Part shown: one piece after another, positions 44,753 through 54,074 of the stretch
How positions within the stretch are numbered: the first letter of the stretch is position 1
Layout of the letters: each line of letters opens with the position of its first letter
Assembly (NCBI RefSeq): GCF_019175345.1
Contig: NZ_CP077717.1
Span: 1,952,001 to 2,016,000, forward strand
Reading direction: 5' to 3'
Origin: Saccharolobus shibatae B12
GTDB lineage: Archaea > Thermoproteota > Thermoprotei_A > Sulfolobales > Sulfolobaceae
DNA length: 64,000 nt
Notes under the pieces: generated by a model
Told to the model about the DNA's origin: nothing
What the model saw: the letters and a program-made list of their open reading frames with translations, nothing else
Databases searched by the model: none
Program-made: the position numbers and the translations under genes

Positions 44753-46420
44753 GTGCTAAGGAATACAATATTAATAATCCTTTTATTCTTATCTACACCA
44801 TTACTTGCCGTTTCGTTACCAACCGGAGTGGTAGCTTATAGTGGCCCCATATACACAAATCAAGTATTAGGTTATGCGAATATAACATCACTTCTGGCTT
44901 ATAACGCATCTGGTCCAAAATTTGGAGTTCCACCTTATGGTGCTTCGCTGCAATTAAACGTCATGCTACAGGTCAATACTAGCAATGAGGAGTACTATTT
45001 CTGGCTACAAAATGTGGCAGATTTCATTACAAATGAGAGCAAGATGTTCTTTAGTGACAATATTTGGAACTCAACTACTCCATTAGCTGGAATAAACAAC
45101 TTAATTGGCAAGGGTGAAATATACTCTACCTCAGACCTTTTCTCTCATTCTTCATACTACGCTTATGGCACTTATTATATTAAATATAATTTCCCATTTT
45201 CGTTTTACCTTATAGTAAATGAAAGTCATAATAATCAAGGAGTATATGTTAGTTTCGGTTACGTTATTCTTCAGAACGGAAATATAACTTTACCAAATCC
45301 AACATTTTACGATACAGTTTTCATCCCAGTTAATAATTTGACCTCTGCCTCAATTATAATAGCTAATCAGACTACTCCTAATTTAAACTTAGGTATTATA
45401 ACATATTTGGGAAACTACTTAGATGCTGAATTGGTATGGGGAGGATTTGGGAATGGTGCATCTACAACGTTCTTAAACATGTCCTCTTATCTAGCATTAC
45501 TGTACATGAAAAACGGTAAATGGGTACCATTTTCACAAGTATATAATTACGGGAGTGACACAGCAGAGTCTACTAATAATTTACGTGTTACCATAGCAAA
45601 AAATAGAGACGCATACGTTACAATAGGAAAGCAGAATCCCGGATTGTTGACTACTAACTTTAACCCTTCAATCCCTGGCTTCTTATACTTGAATATTAGT
45701 AGTAAAATACCGTTTCTAGTTAATAACGTCATTTCACGTACTTTCTCTGGTTACGTTTCAGCCCCAATTAAATTAGGCTTCTTTATGAATTATTCCATTA
45801 ACTCATCCTCCTTTGCAGTCCTCAATGGAAACTATCCTAGCTTAATAGAACCTAACGTCAGTTGGTTCAAGATTTTGAACATTATCCCTAACTACACATA
45901 TTACTACTTGGTGAGAGTAAACTCATCTATTCCAGTTATTGCTGAGATAAATGGCAAACAAATTACCTTAAATGATACAAATTGGTTTGTTCAAGATACT
46001 CAAATCAGTATAGTCAATTACACATATCATAATGGTAGCGATGAGAGATACGTTATTTCATCAATTTCACCATCATCATCATTTGACATTACCAAACCTT
46101 TGAACGTAACCATAAACACAATAAAACAATATCGAGTTGTAATAAACTCCAATTTACCGGTATATTTGAATGGTAAAAGAGTTAATGGAGGCTTATGGAT
46201 TAACGCTGATACAACTGTTAAATTAAGTGCGAGTATTCCCTTTTATGAAGTGGGAAGGTTTATCGGGACCTATAACTTAACACCAGGAGAAACCATAGTG
46301 GTGAGTAAACCGATAATTGAGACATTGAAGTTATCCTTTAATACCATACTATTAGGGATAATGGCGTTAATAGGCGTAATAATCGTTGTAATGGCGTTAA
46401 TACTGAGAAAGAAAAGATAA
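44753..46420 (+). CDS. Thermopsin-like acid peptidase (family A5)
   Basis: 555 residues from GTG 44753, preferred over an open frame from 44705. A signal peptide (LIILLFLSTPLLAVSLP) follows it directly and TTTTTATTTT lies about 25 bases upstream. Thermopsin landmarks: LPTGVVAYSG, ITSLLAYNASGPKFGVPPY, ASLQLNVMLQVNTSNEEYYF, DNIWNSTTPLA and DAELVWGGFGNGA. A C-terminal helix (TILLGIMALIGVIIVVMALIL) followed by KKR anchors it in the membrane. It cleaves proteins outside the cell at acid pH. The second half (about 46000-46320) is an added beta domain. Confidence 0.85.
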   Translation: MLRNTILIILLFLSTPLLAVSLPTGVVAYSGPIYTNQVLGYANITSLLAYNASGPKFGVPPYGASLQLNVMLQVNTSNEEYYFWLQNVADFITNESKMFFSDNIWNSTTPLAGINNLIGKGEIYSTSDLFSHSSYYAYGTYYIKYNFPFSFYLIVNESHNNQGVYVSFGYVILQNGNITLPNPTFYDTVFIPVNNLTSASIIIANQTTPNLNLGIITYLGNYLDAELVWGGFGNGASTTFLNMSSYLALLYMKNGKWVPFSQVYNYGSDTAESTNNLRVTIAKNRDAYVTIGKQNPGLLTTNFNPSIPGFLYLNISSKIPFLVNNVISRTFSGYVSAPIKLGFFMNYSINSSSFAVLNGNYPSLIEPNVSWFKILNIIPNYTYYYLVRVNSSIPVIAEINGKQITLNDTNWFVQDTQISIVNYTYHNGSDERYVISSISPSSSFDITKPLNVTINTIKQYRVVINSNLPVYLNGKRVNGGLWINADTTVKLSASIPFYEVGRFIGTYNLTPGETIVVSKPIIETLKLSFNTILLGIMALIGVIIVVMALILRKKR

Positions 46421-46422
46421 AG

Positions 46423-47295
46423 TTATAGTGTGACTTTTTTGAACCTAAGTCTTACGTGAATATAAGCCAAAAATAACCCTATAAACATTGAGAGAATTAT
46501 AAGCGCTAATGTATTGAAATTGATTATGGGCTTCATGGGTGAATATAGCTCTATACCTTGAAATAGAATGAGTGAAAGTCCTAAAGCCATTACGCCTATG
46601 ATTATGTATTTCAATTTATTGTTTACATTCTGAAATTGTAGTCTTCTTCTCCATAATTCCCCCGTGAAATAAAATAGCACTATTCCAATTGTAATGAAGA
46701 TGTATTTTACAAATACGGTATATAGAAATAATTCCCACCATTTAACAAGATGATTTAGCTCATATAACTGAATGAACACGAAAGAGGAGTAGAATATCAT
46801 CCAATCAACTAATCTACTGTTCTTAAAGGGGCCGTAAATTCTAATCCAAGGCATCTTAACTATCTCCTTCAACCCTGGATCTGCAGTCTTATTTATTATG
46901 CTCACCGGATCCTCAAGATACCACATCATTCCTTTACTTTTCCTTATATTACCATGGTAGTCTAGTTCGTAATTCTTTACCAACCTACCTAAAGGGAAAA
47001 ACAGTTCTACACCTCTATCGGTAGGTGATGTGAGTAAATCTAAAGCCATGTGAAGAAATATTCCTAACCCTAGGTAAAAGTTGAAATAGGTTACTGCTAG
47101 AGCGAAAAAGATGTTGTGGAAGAGAGCTCTATGTAGTTGATATTTAGCAAATATTTTCCTCTTAGTGAACACGTATTCCCTGTCCAGGTCAGGTATTGCT
47201 GCTCCTATCCCTACTAATACAGCTAAGGTTATATCATTGTGAAATAAAATTAAGCCAAACGCTAAGGCTAGTAGTATGTGACTGTGTAAATTCAT
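46423..47295 (-). CDS. YdjM/DUF457-like membrane metal-dependent hydrolase
   Basis: 290 residues with about six to eight helices. N-terminal HSHILLALAFGLILFHND, AAIPDLDREYVF, HRALFHNIFFALAV and HMALDLLTSPTDRG carry the His and Asp residues of the family. It probably acts on lipid or DNA-related substrates at the membrane, but this is not proved for the family. The stop faces the thermopsin stop (convergent, two-base gap). Confidence 0.75.
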   Translation of the reverse strand: MNLHSHILLALAFGLILFHNDITLAVLVGIGAAIPDLDREYVFTKRKIFAKYQLHRALFHNIFFALAVTYFNFYLGLGIFLHMALDLLTSPTDRGVELFFPLGRLVKNYELDYHGNIRKSKGMMWYLEDPVSIINKTADPGLKEIVKMPWIRIYGPFKNSRLVDWMIFYSSFVFIQLYELNHLVKWWELFLYTVFVKYIFITIGIVLFYFTGELWRRRLQFQNVNNKLKYIIIGVMALGLSLILFQGIELYSPMKPIINFNTLALIILSMFIGLFLAYIHVRLRFKKVTL

Positions 47296-47742
47296 ATTAT
47301 GTTGTTACCTTTTCTCGTCATAATAAATTTTATGGCAACATGAAATCAATAAATTCGTGGTTATAACCTTTGAATAATTAAATCTTTTTCTACGGAAAAT
47401 TGAATAGTAAAAACAAGAAAAGTTATCAAGGAAAAACTTAATAGAGTTTCTGAGACGTAAAGAGAAAAAGGAGATTTAATAGCTTCCACCTAATGTATGA
47501 GTTTAAAAGTAAATTGTTTCCAAATAATACTTGCTGATCTTCACAAATCTCAAAACTAGCATAGACGAGTATTTACTAGAGGTAAGGCTTTTTATATATA
47601 AATTGAAGGTAGTTGGAATCATCCATGATGAAACTTAGTTGGGGCGATCAAGTTCTCATTGCAAATTCACTATATTTCAAAAATTATGACGAATTTAACT
47701 GAGTAAAAACGGTCTATAAAGATAATACATGTCTAATCGTGA

Positions 47743-47867
47743 CATAGCGTCGTCATTAGTATATAAATTTATAAAAAGAGAAATCTCTACAAATAGTAGA
47801 TGCAAAATAACGTTTTGTATATCTTATTCTAATATACAAATATAAATATCTCAATGACGACACTAAG
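47743..47867. mobile_element. Short non-autonomous element (MITE-like), copy 1
   Basis: A 125-bp block sharing clear similarity with 58387-58515, including GTCATTAGTATATAAATTTA, ATCTCTACAAA and AACGTTTTGTAT. Its ends are inverted repeats: CATAGCGTCGTCATT at the left and the complement of CTTAGTGTCGTCATT at the right (13 of 15 match). No coding potential. It is shaped like the SM-type MITEs of Sulfolobus. No clear target duplication is seen. Confidence 0.7.
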
Positions 47868-47937
47868 AATCATGTTATCATTTTTATATTTATATTATTC
47901 GCAAATTATAATCGCAATGGATCCCAGAATCGTCATT

Positions 47938-48013
47938 TAGTTGAAAAGTATCTCGATAAAAATAACGAGACTTTTAGATTTTGTATTTTATTTAACTAGA
48001 AACTTTTCAACTA
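47938..48013. repeat. 12-bp inverted repeat with nested hairpin
   Basis: TAGTTGAAAAGT (47938-47949) and ACTTTTCAACTA (48002-48013) are perfect inverted repeats. A nested stem TCTCG/CGAGA lies within (47951-47955 with 47966-47970). They lie about 90 bases before the MFS gene start. Confidence 0.5.
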
Positions 48014-48101
48014 TATTGGGAAATTCTATTCATTGATATAGATTAATGTTTAAGTTTTAATGAGTAAAAAATTTAAGGAAGTAAAAAACGATTGGTAAAT
48101 T

Positions 48102-49385
48102 ATGAAGGAAGAAACTAAAGTTTCAATCGCGGCAATGATAGGTATAGCATTCGAATTTTATGATTTTTTGATATTCGGTTTCGTAGCGGGCATTTTAGCC
48201 AGCTTATTCTTCCCATCTGGAAATAAAATAGTGTCACTTCTTGACACGTTTGCTGTATTTGCTACAGGTTTTGCTGGTAGACCTTTAGGTGCTATAGTAT
48301 TTGGTCATCTAGGTGATAAGATAGGAAGAAAATATACGTTAATAATTACAATGACATTAATGGGATTATCGTCATTATTTACTGGTTTGCTACCGAGTTA
48401 TGCCACATTGGGTATTTTAGCACCCACGTTATTGACAATTTTAAGATTGCTTCAAGGGTTTTCACTTGGAGGTGAATTCGGAGGAGGAATTACTCTCTCA
48501 GCGGAATTTGCAGACCCTGGGAAAAGAGCTTTTTATACCGGAATTGCTCAAATGGCCCAAGGCATAGGCCCACTGATGGCTACGGGATTAATATTCGCCT
48601 TCAGTAGTATTATGTTACCTAATACTTTCGCATCTATTGGCTGGAGAATACTTTTTGTAATTGGTGCATTTATCGCAGTAATAGGAGTTATAATTAGGCT
48701 AAAAATTTCTGAATCGCCGGTGTTCAAAAAAGTTAAAGAGAAGAATGAGATTTCCCATTTCCCATTAGGTGATGCTTTCAGAATGTATTGGAGAAGGATA
48801 CTGTTGGGTTTAGGATTCATAGTAGGTGGTACCACAATGACATATGCCACTAGTGTTTTCGCATCCTCGTATTTAGAAGACGTAATAGGAGTACCTGCAC
48901 GAGTCGTTTCATTGGCATTAACGATAGGATACATTGTTGAGGCAATATCTATACTCTTGTTCGCAATGCTTGCCGATAAAGTAGGAAGAAAGCCATTAAT
49001 GGTAGCGACTGCAGTGGGCTTACTAGTCCTTGTATATCCATATTTCTTATTAATCTCCACTGGTCAATTCTTACTAATATTGTTAGCTCAAATTATATAT
49101 TCCGTGGTAGGTTCAATGTCAACTGGAGCATATGCGGCTGCATTAACAGAGTTGTTCCCAACCAAGGTAAGGTATACAGCCTTATCCTTTGATTACCATG
49201 TGGGAGTCGCGGTATTTGGAGGAACCACACCATTCATTGCAAGCTATTTGATTTACGCTACTGGGTACAAATTAGCACCAGTGTATTGGGGAATAGCTGG
49301 GATGATTGTAACGTTAATAGCGTACTTGTTGTATAAGGAAACCAAAGGAACAGTGTTCGAGGGACAAGAAACAATAAAAAGATAA
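48102..49385 (+). CDS. MFS transporter, metabolite:H+ symporter type
   Basis: 427 residues, 12 helices. The loop after helix 2 reads GHLGDKIGRKYTLI, a typical MFS motif A, repeated as LADKVGRKPLM in the second half. The opening FEFYDFLIFGFVAGILASLF and the QGFSLGGEFGGG helix are typical of the MHS family (shikimate, proline/betaine, alpha-ketoglutarate carriers). It lies one base before the amidohydrolase gene, so the two are co-transcribed. It may import the amidohydrolase substrate. Confidence 0.85.
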   Translation: MKEETKVSIAAMIGIAFEFYDFLIFGFVAGILASLFFPSGNKIVSLLDTFAVFATGFAGRPLGAIVFGHLGDKIGRKYTLIITMTLMGLSSLFTGLLPSYATLGILAPTLLTILRLLQGFSLGGEFGGGITLSAEFADPGKRAFYTGIAQMAQGIGPLMATGLIFAFSSIMLPNTFASIGWRILFVIGAFIAVIGVIIRLKISESPVFKKVKEKNEISHFPLGDAFRMYWRRILLGLGFIVGGTTMTYATSVFASSYLEDVIGVPARVVSLALTIGYIVEAISILLFAMLADKVGRKPLMVATAVGLLVLVYPYFLLISTGQFLLILLAQIIYSVVGSMSTGAYAAALTELFPTKVRYTALSFDYHVGVAVFGGTTPFIASYLIYATGYKLAPVYWGIAGMIVTLIAYLLYKETKGTVFEGQETIKR

Positions 49386-49386
49386 G

Positions 49387-50625
49387 ATGATGGTCATGGA
49401 GCTAGCCATAAGAGACGGAATCGTTTTTAACGGAAAGGAAGTGATAGGGAAAGCTAATATCTATATTAGAGAAGGAAAAATTGTAGAAGTATCTAGAGAA
49501 GATCACAGTGCTAAAATGGAAATTGATGCTAAAGACATGTTCGTAATGCCGGGATTAATCGACGCTCATATTCATCTTTCTGGAATCAAAGGTGGTAGTC
49601 TATTAAAGATAATGTTTGAGAAACCAGAGTACAGAGTACTTCGCGCTGCTAAATGGCTAGAAAAATTATTGTTAGCCGGATTTACGACTGTTAGGGACTG
49701 TGGAGAGACAGTATCGTTAGCCTTAAAGAGGGCTATAAACGAGGGAACTATAAGTGGGCCTAAGGTAATTGCAGCTGGGAAACCTATTACTCAAACTTTT
49801 GGACATGGGGAGTTAAGTCACGATGTACCGTTAGAGTTCTCAAAAACGTTAAGCTTTTCTGAATTTTGTGACGGAGTGGAATCATGTATTCACGCCGCCA
49901 GAAAAGTTCTAAGGGATGGTGCTGATTTCATCAAAATATTCGCAACTGGTGGAGTGCTATCACAGAGGGATAGACCAGAACATCCTCAGCTAAGTTATGA
50001 GGAAATTAGGGCAATAGTCAATGAAGCTGAAAAAGTAAATACTTACGTAGCAGCTCATGCTCATGGAGATAGGGGAGCAAGGATTGCAATAGAGGCTGGG
50101 ATAAAAACGTTAGAACACGGCACCTTACTTAAGGATGAGACGCTAAAGTTAATGAGGGAGAAAAACGTAACCTTGACTCCAACATTAGCAATTCAAGAGT
50201 TAATATTCAAATACGGTAAACAGATTGGAGTTGATGAGTGGGGACTTCAAAAGATCACTTCCGTAAGGGAGAGTATTGCAAATGTTGTTAGAAAGGCTAA
50301 GGAGTATGGGGTTACAATAATAAGCGGTACTGATCTGGGCTTTGAGACAGGATTGGAGGAGATTGACATGGGGAAGAATTGGATGGAGACTGTGTTGCTT
50401 GTTGAGAGAGGAGGACTGTCTCCAATTGAGGCTTTAAGAGCTTCAACTTATGATGCTGGAATGGCTATTGGAATTAACGCTGGTGCCATAGAGATTGGAA
50501 GAGATGCTGACATCATAATTATTAATGGCGATCCTACGCAAAATATGAGGGAAATATCTAAGGTAACTAATGTAATTCAAAACGGAAAATTGGTAGTGGA
50601 GAATAATAAGTCAATTAAAGGTTAA
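49387..50625 (+). CDS. Metal-dependent amidohydrolase (prolidase/imidazolonepropionase-like)
   Basis: 412 residues, starting MMVMEL (the first, second or fourth codon is possible). Metal ligands: IDAHIHLSG, Lys in FIKIFATGG, His in AAHAHGDRG and TLEHGTLL, and Asp in SGTDLGFE. It is paralogous to the gene at 9515-10705, with the same motif order. Coupled to an MFS carrier one base upstream and followed (53-base gap) by an acyl-CoA synthetase. Together they suggest uptake, hydrolysis and CoA activation of an amide-linked acid. Confidence 0.85.
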   Translation: MMVMELAIRDGIVFNGKEVIGKANIYIREGKIVEVSREDHSAKMEIDAKDMFVMPGLIDAHIHLSGIKGGSLLKIMFEKPEYRVLRAAKWLEKLLLAGFTTVRDCGETVSLALKRAINEGTISGPKVIAAGKPITQTFGHGELSHDVPLEFSKTLSFSEFCDGVESCIHAARKVLRDGADFIKIFATGGVLSQRDRPEHPQLSYEEIRAIVNEAEKVNTYVAAHAHGDRGARIAIEAGIKTLEHGTLLKDETLKLMREKNVTLTPTLAIQELIFKYGKQIGVDEWGLQKITSVRESIANVVRKAKEYGVTIISGTDLGFETGLEEIDMGKNWMETVLLVERGGLSPIEALRASTYDAGMAIGINAGAIEIGRDADIIIINGDPTQNMREISKVTNVIQNGKLVVENNKSIKG

Positions 50626-50678
50626 GTTTTTCTTCTCTTTTTTATAAACCTTTTAAGTTTTAAATGTATAATTAACTT

Positions 50679-52175
50679 ATGGCGAGTTATGAAGAAGTTA
50701 GAAAGAGTTTTTCATGGAATGAGGTAATTAAATCTTTAGATAAGAACCCACTAGACGTGTTGACTTCTCACGATGGTATAGCAATTAAAAGATTTACTAA
50801 GGACGTTGTGGAGGAGATAAGCTTCTCAGATCTTAAAAGAAAGGCGTTGAGACTTGCCTTATATCTCAGGGAGTTTCATGATGTTAAGAAGGGAGACGTG
50901 ATAGCTGTATTGGCTTCAAAGAAAATAGAACAAGTTATAGTACTTTTAGCAACGTTGTCGCTGGGAGCAATTTATCAGCCATTATTCACTGCATTTGGGC
51001 CGGAAGCGATTAAGATGAGGACTAGGGATGTGAAGCCAAAAGTTATCTTTTGCCAAAATGATCAAAAGGATAAGGTAAGTGATGCGATACCTTTCTCCAA
51101 GTTCGACGAATTATTAAGTTACGGTGAATTGAAGAATATTGAAAAGATAAATTGGGATGACCCAATAGTTTTACTTTACACGTCTGGTACTACCGGAGCT
51201 CCTAAAGGGGCTCTAATCGCTAAGAGGTTATTACTCAACACTTATGTTTACATGAAATATGGTATAGGTATTAGGGAAAGTGACGTATTTTGGAACCCTG
51301 CAGACCCTGGATGGGCTTACGGATTGTATTATGGTATAATAGGACCACTGATGTTCGGAAAGACCGTTATTTTCCTTGACGAGCCGTTTAACCCGGAGAG
51401 GACAATGGAGTTCATGAAGGAGAATAAGGTTACTAATTTTGCCTTCGCACCCACGGCATATAGGATGATAGCCGGAACGATTAAGAGGAAATATGATTTA
51501 GTATTAGAAAGAGCTAGTTCTGCTGGTGAACCGCTTAATCCAGAAGTTATAAGATGGTTTATGGATAATTACAATGTTACTATCAAGGATCATTATGGAC
51601 AAACCGAAGTTGGAATGGTTGTTTATAACGGCTGGGGATATGAAACAAAAATAAAAATAGGGAGTATGGGACTACCAGCTCCCGGTTATGAGGTAGATGT
51701 AATAGAGGATATTATAGCTGTCAAAAGAGATTCACCAGGTTTTCACTTCTTAGGATATTTAAATAATCCAGAGAAGACCAAGGAATCATTTAGAGGCGAT
51801 TGGTACTTAACTGGTGACAACGCGTATAAGGATGAGGAAGGATATTTCTGGTTTGTTGGAAGGAAGGATGACGTGGTTAAGGTATCCGGTTATAGGGTTG
51901 GACCATTTGAAGTTGAGAGCGTACTTCTAGAATTTCCCGCAGTACTAGAGTCGGCTGTTGTTGCCGACGAAGATCCAATACGGGGACATATATTGCACGC
52001 TTATATTGTACTTAAAAGTGGATATACGCCGAGTGAGGAATTGAAGAAAGAGATCATTAATTTCGTCAATAGCAAATACTCTAGACACGTACATCTTGAG
52101 AAGGTTGATTTTGTGGATAAGCTTCCTAAAACCGAGAGTGGTAAAATACAGAGATATTTATTAAGAAAGAAATAA
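50679..52175 (+). CDS. AMP-forming acyl-CoA synthetase
   Basis: 498 residues. ANL-superfamily motifs: ILLYTSGTTG-type loop (VLLYTSGTTGAPKGALI), DHYGQTEVGM, YLTGDNAYKDEEG, GRKDDVVKVSGYRVGPFEVE and the catalytic lysine loop PKTESGKIQRYLL. It is shorter than acetyl-CoA synthetase (about 650), closer to medium-chain or branched acid ligases. It forms acyl-CoA with ATP to AMP. Being downstream of the amidohydrolase, it may activate its product. Confidence 0.88.
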   Translation: MASYEEVRKSFSWNEVIKSLDKNPLDVLTSHDGIAIKRFTKDVVEEISFSDLKRKALRLALYLREFHDVKKGDVIAVLASKKIEQVIVLLATLSLGAIYQPLFTAFGPEAIKMRTRDVKPKVIFCQNDQKDKVSDAIPFSKFDELLSYGELKNIEKINWDDPIVLLYTSGTTGAPKGALIAKRLLLNTYVYMKYGIGIRESDVFWNPADPGWAYGLYYGIIGPLMFGKTVIFLDEPFNPERTMEFMKENKVTNFAFAPTAYRMIAGTIKRKYDLVLERASSAGEPLNPEVIRWFMDNYNVTIKDHYGQTEVGMVVYNGWGYETKIKIGSMGLPAPGYEVDVIEDIIAVKRDSPGFHFLGYLNNPEKTKESFRGDWYLTGDNAYKDEEGYFWFVGRKDDVVKVSGYRVGPFEVESVLLEFPAVLESAVVADEDPIRGHILHAYIVLKSGYTPSEELKKEIINFVNSKYSRHVHLEKVDFVDKLPKTESGKIQRYLLRKK

Positions 52176-52212
52176 AAATCCTTTATTTTACCTTATTAAT
52201 TTCATATATGCA

Positions 52213-53679
52213 TTATGTTATTCTCTTTTTCTCCAAACCTAAGTATATCATTAAACTCAAAAATAGTCCTAAATACCAACCGTAGTCGTATAGCAAAGCT
52301 AACTGAGGAACTAGAAATCCTATTACTGGAACAGAAAACCCTATTACCATTGCAATTAATGCATTAATATTATAACCTGATACATACCAATACCTTCCAT
52401 TTGGCTTAAATAGGTCTGCTAGTTTAATTTCAGTCTTTCCTAAAATCCAGTAGTGAGCAATCATGACTCCTGCAACAGAACCTAAACCCGCTCCAATCAA
52501 ATTTATCACATTTTCTATACTTGAGGCGCTATTATACCACAACCATGGGGCGTAAAGTAAACCCAGAACTGCAGATACAATAGCTGATTTAGACCACGTG
52601 TTAAGCTTCTTTGGGAATAAACTTATCAAGTCGTAAACCGGTGAGACGATATTCGCAGCAACGTTAACTGAGATTGTTGCAATGACTAAACTGATTCCTA
52701 AGATTAACGTTATGTATAGATTGTCAGTAAAGAGATACATTATATTAACTGGATTAACGTAATTAATTGCTTCGCTACTTGGAATATGGTAAATGTAAAT
52801 CACTGCAGATGCTAACCCAACTGCTATGAAGCTGAAAAGCAACGTAAGTATAGGTAGACCAACAGTTTGTCCTATTAGTTGGTCCCTCTGGCTTCTAGAA
52901 AATCTCGTGAAGTCAGGAATGTTTAGAACTAATGTTGCCCAAAAACCTGCCATTGTGGATACTGCTAAGGCTATGTTAGCTAATGAAATGCTACTGCCCT
53001 TTATTTGGAACAATGGTGATAGGCCATTTGCAAGAGTAACTACTTGAATCATTAAACCTCCTAAGATTACTATTACCAAGGGGCCAGCAATTAGTTCGAA
53101 TTTCCTTATCTCATCCATTCCCTTAAACAATACTAATACGTTAAGTAACCAAAAGAGGAAGAACGAAATTGCCAGATGGAGTGGCATTCCTAAGAGTTCT
53201 ACTGAGATTGTTGACCATGAGGGATAGAAGATTGAGATGAGGGCATCTAATATTAGACCCCCTGCGTAAGTTTCTACGGAAAACCAAAACAGTGCTGAAA
53301 TTGCCCTCATTATTACTGGTACTCTAGCACCCTTTATTCCGAACATTGGTCTAATTGATGAGGGAAATGGAACTCCCCATTTTGTACCTATATGCCCATT
53401 TAAGTATAGCGCTATTAACAAAGTAAAGTAAGCTATTGCAATGGTCATTAACGCTATTAGGGGACCGAATTCAAATGTTAGTAGTCCAGCTAACATAAAT
53501 GCGGGAACGTTATGTATCATTCCAGCCCATATTGTAGTGTAATTTATCCATGTCCATGTTTTTGCGCTTTTAGGAAGTGGTGCTATATTTGGATTGTAGT
53601 AATTGTCTGGTACTACAGTCCTTCCTTGATTATATTCTGTTAAGTCCAAATTAACGTGGTTTATTTCTTGTTCTGACAT
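52213..53679 (-). CDS. NCS1-family nucleobase/allantoin permease
   Basis: 488 residues with 12 helices. NCS1 marks: TWTWINYTTIWAGMIHNVPA near residue 40, GTKWGVPFPSSIRPMFGIKG, and a helix around residue 120 (RAISALFWFSVETYAGG). It transports cytosine, uracil, allantoin or hydantoins with a cation. It converges with the acyl-CoA synthetase. A nitrogen-source role fits the amidohydrolase and the glutamate dehydrogenase further on. Confidence 0.85.
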   Translation of the reverse strand: MSEQEINHVNLDLTEYNQGRTVVPDNYYNPNIAPLPKSAKTWTWINYTTIWAGMIHNVPAFMLAGLLTFEFGPLIALMTIAIAYFTLLIALYLNGHIGTKWGVPFPSSIRPMFGIKGARVPVIMRAISALFWFSVETYAGGLILDALISIFYPSWSTISVELLGMPLHLAISFFLFWLLNVLVLFKGMDEIRKFELIAGPLVIVILGGLMIQVVTLANGLSPLFQIKGSSISLANIALAVSTMAGFWATLVLNIPDFTRFSRSQRDQLIGQTVGLPILTLLFSFIAVGLASAVIYIYHIPSSEAINYVNPVNIMYLFTDNLYITLILGISLVIATISVNVAANIVSPVYDLISLFPKKLNTWSKSAIVSAVLGLLYAPWLWYNSASSIENVINLIGAGLGSVAGVMIAHYWILGKTEIKLADLFKPNGRYWYVSGYNINALIAMVIGFSVPVIGFLVPQLALLYDYGWYLGLFLSLMIYLGLEKKRIT

Positions 53680-54074
53680 CTTTCACTATTGCTAAAAAGT
53701 GGTATATAAATTAAACTGATTAAAAGAGAGAGTAATTTTTAATCTAATCATGAATTAGGAAATACCAAAAATCTCCAATATTCTATAATTATGTTTCTCA
53801 AATTTACTAGAGTCGATGTAAATAGATAAAAGGAAAAACGACTTATACGATATTATATATACATTATTTATGAGGTGTGTTTTTTGACATATAATAATTC
53901 TGAGAAAAAATTGAGAATTCGTCCTAGTTCATCTCTCCTGAGGTCACCAATTCAGTAAGAGTTTAATTCCGCATTTGCGAACTACGAAATCATTACCTCT
54001 TAAACTGTACGATTAGCGTACACTTCTTTAGATATTACTTTAAAAAGACCTATCTTATTTCGTAAATAATTTGT
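53680..54074. other. Intergenic gap with APC permease promoter
   Basis: About 395 bases, no gene. ACTTTAAAAAGAC (about 54036-54049) is a likely promoter for the next gene, 25-35 bases before 54075. The rest contains only scattered short reverse repeats. Confidence 0.45.

Larger units (their letters stand above)
47296..48101. other. Intergenic gap with a short element and inverted repeats
   Basis: 800 bases without a gene. It includes a 125-bp non-autonomous element copy (47743-47867) and a perfect 12-bp inverted repeat (47938-47949 with 48002-48013). The other parts are AT-rich and unremarkable. Confidence 0.6.
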
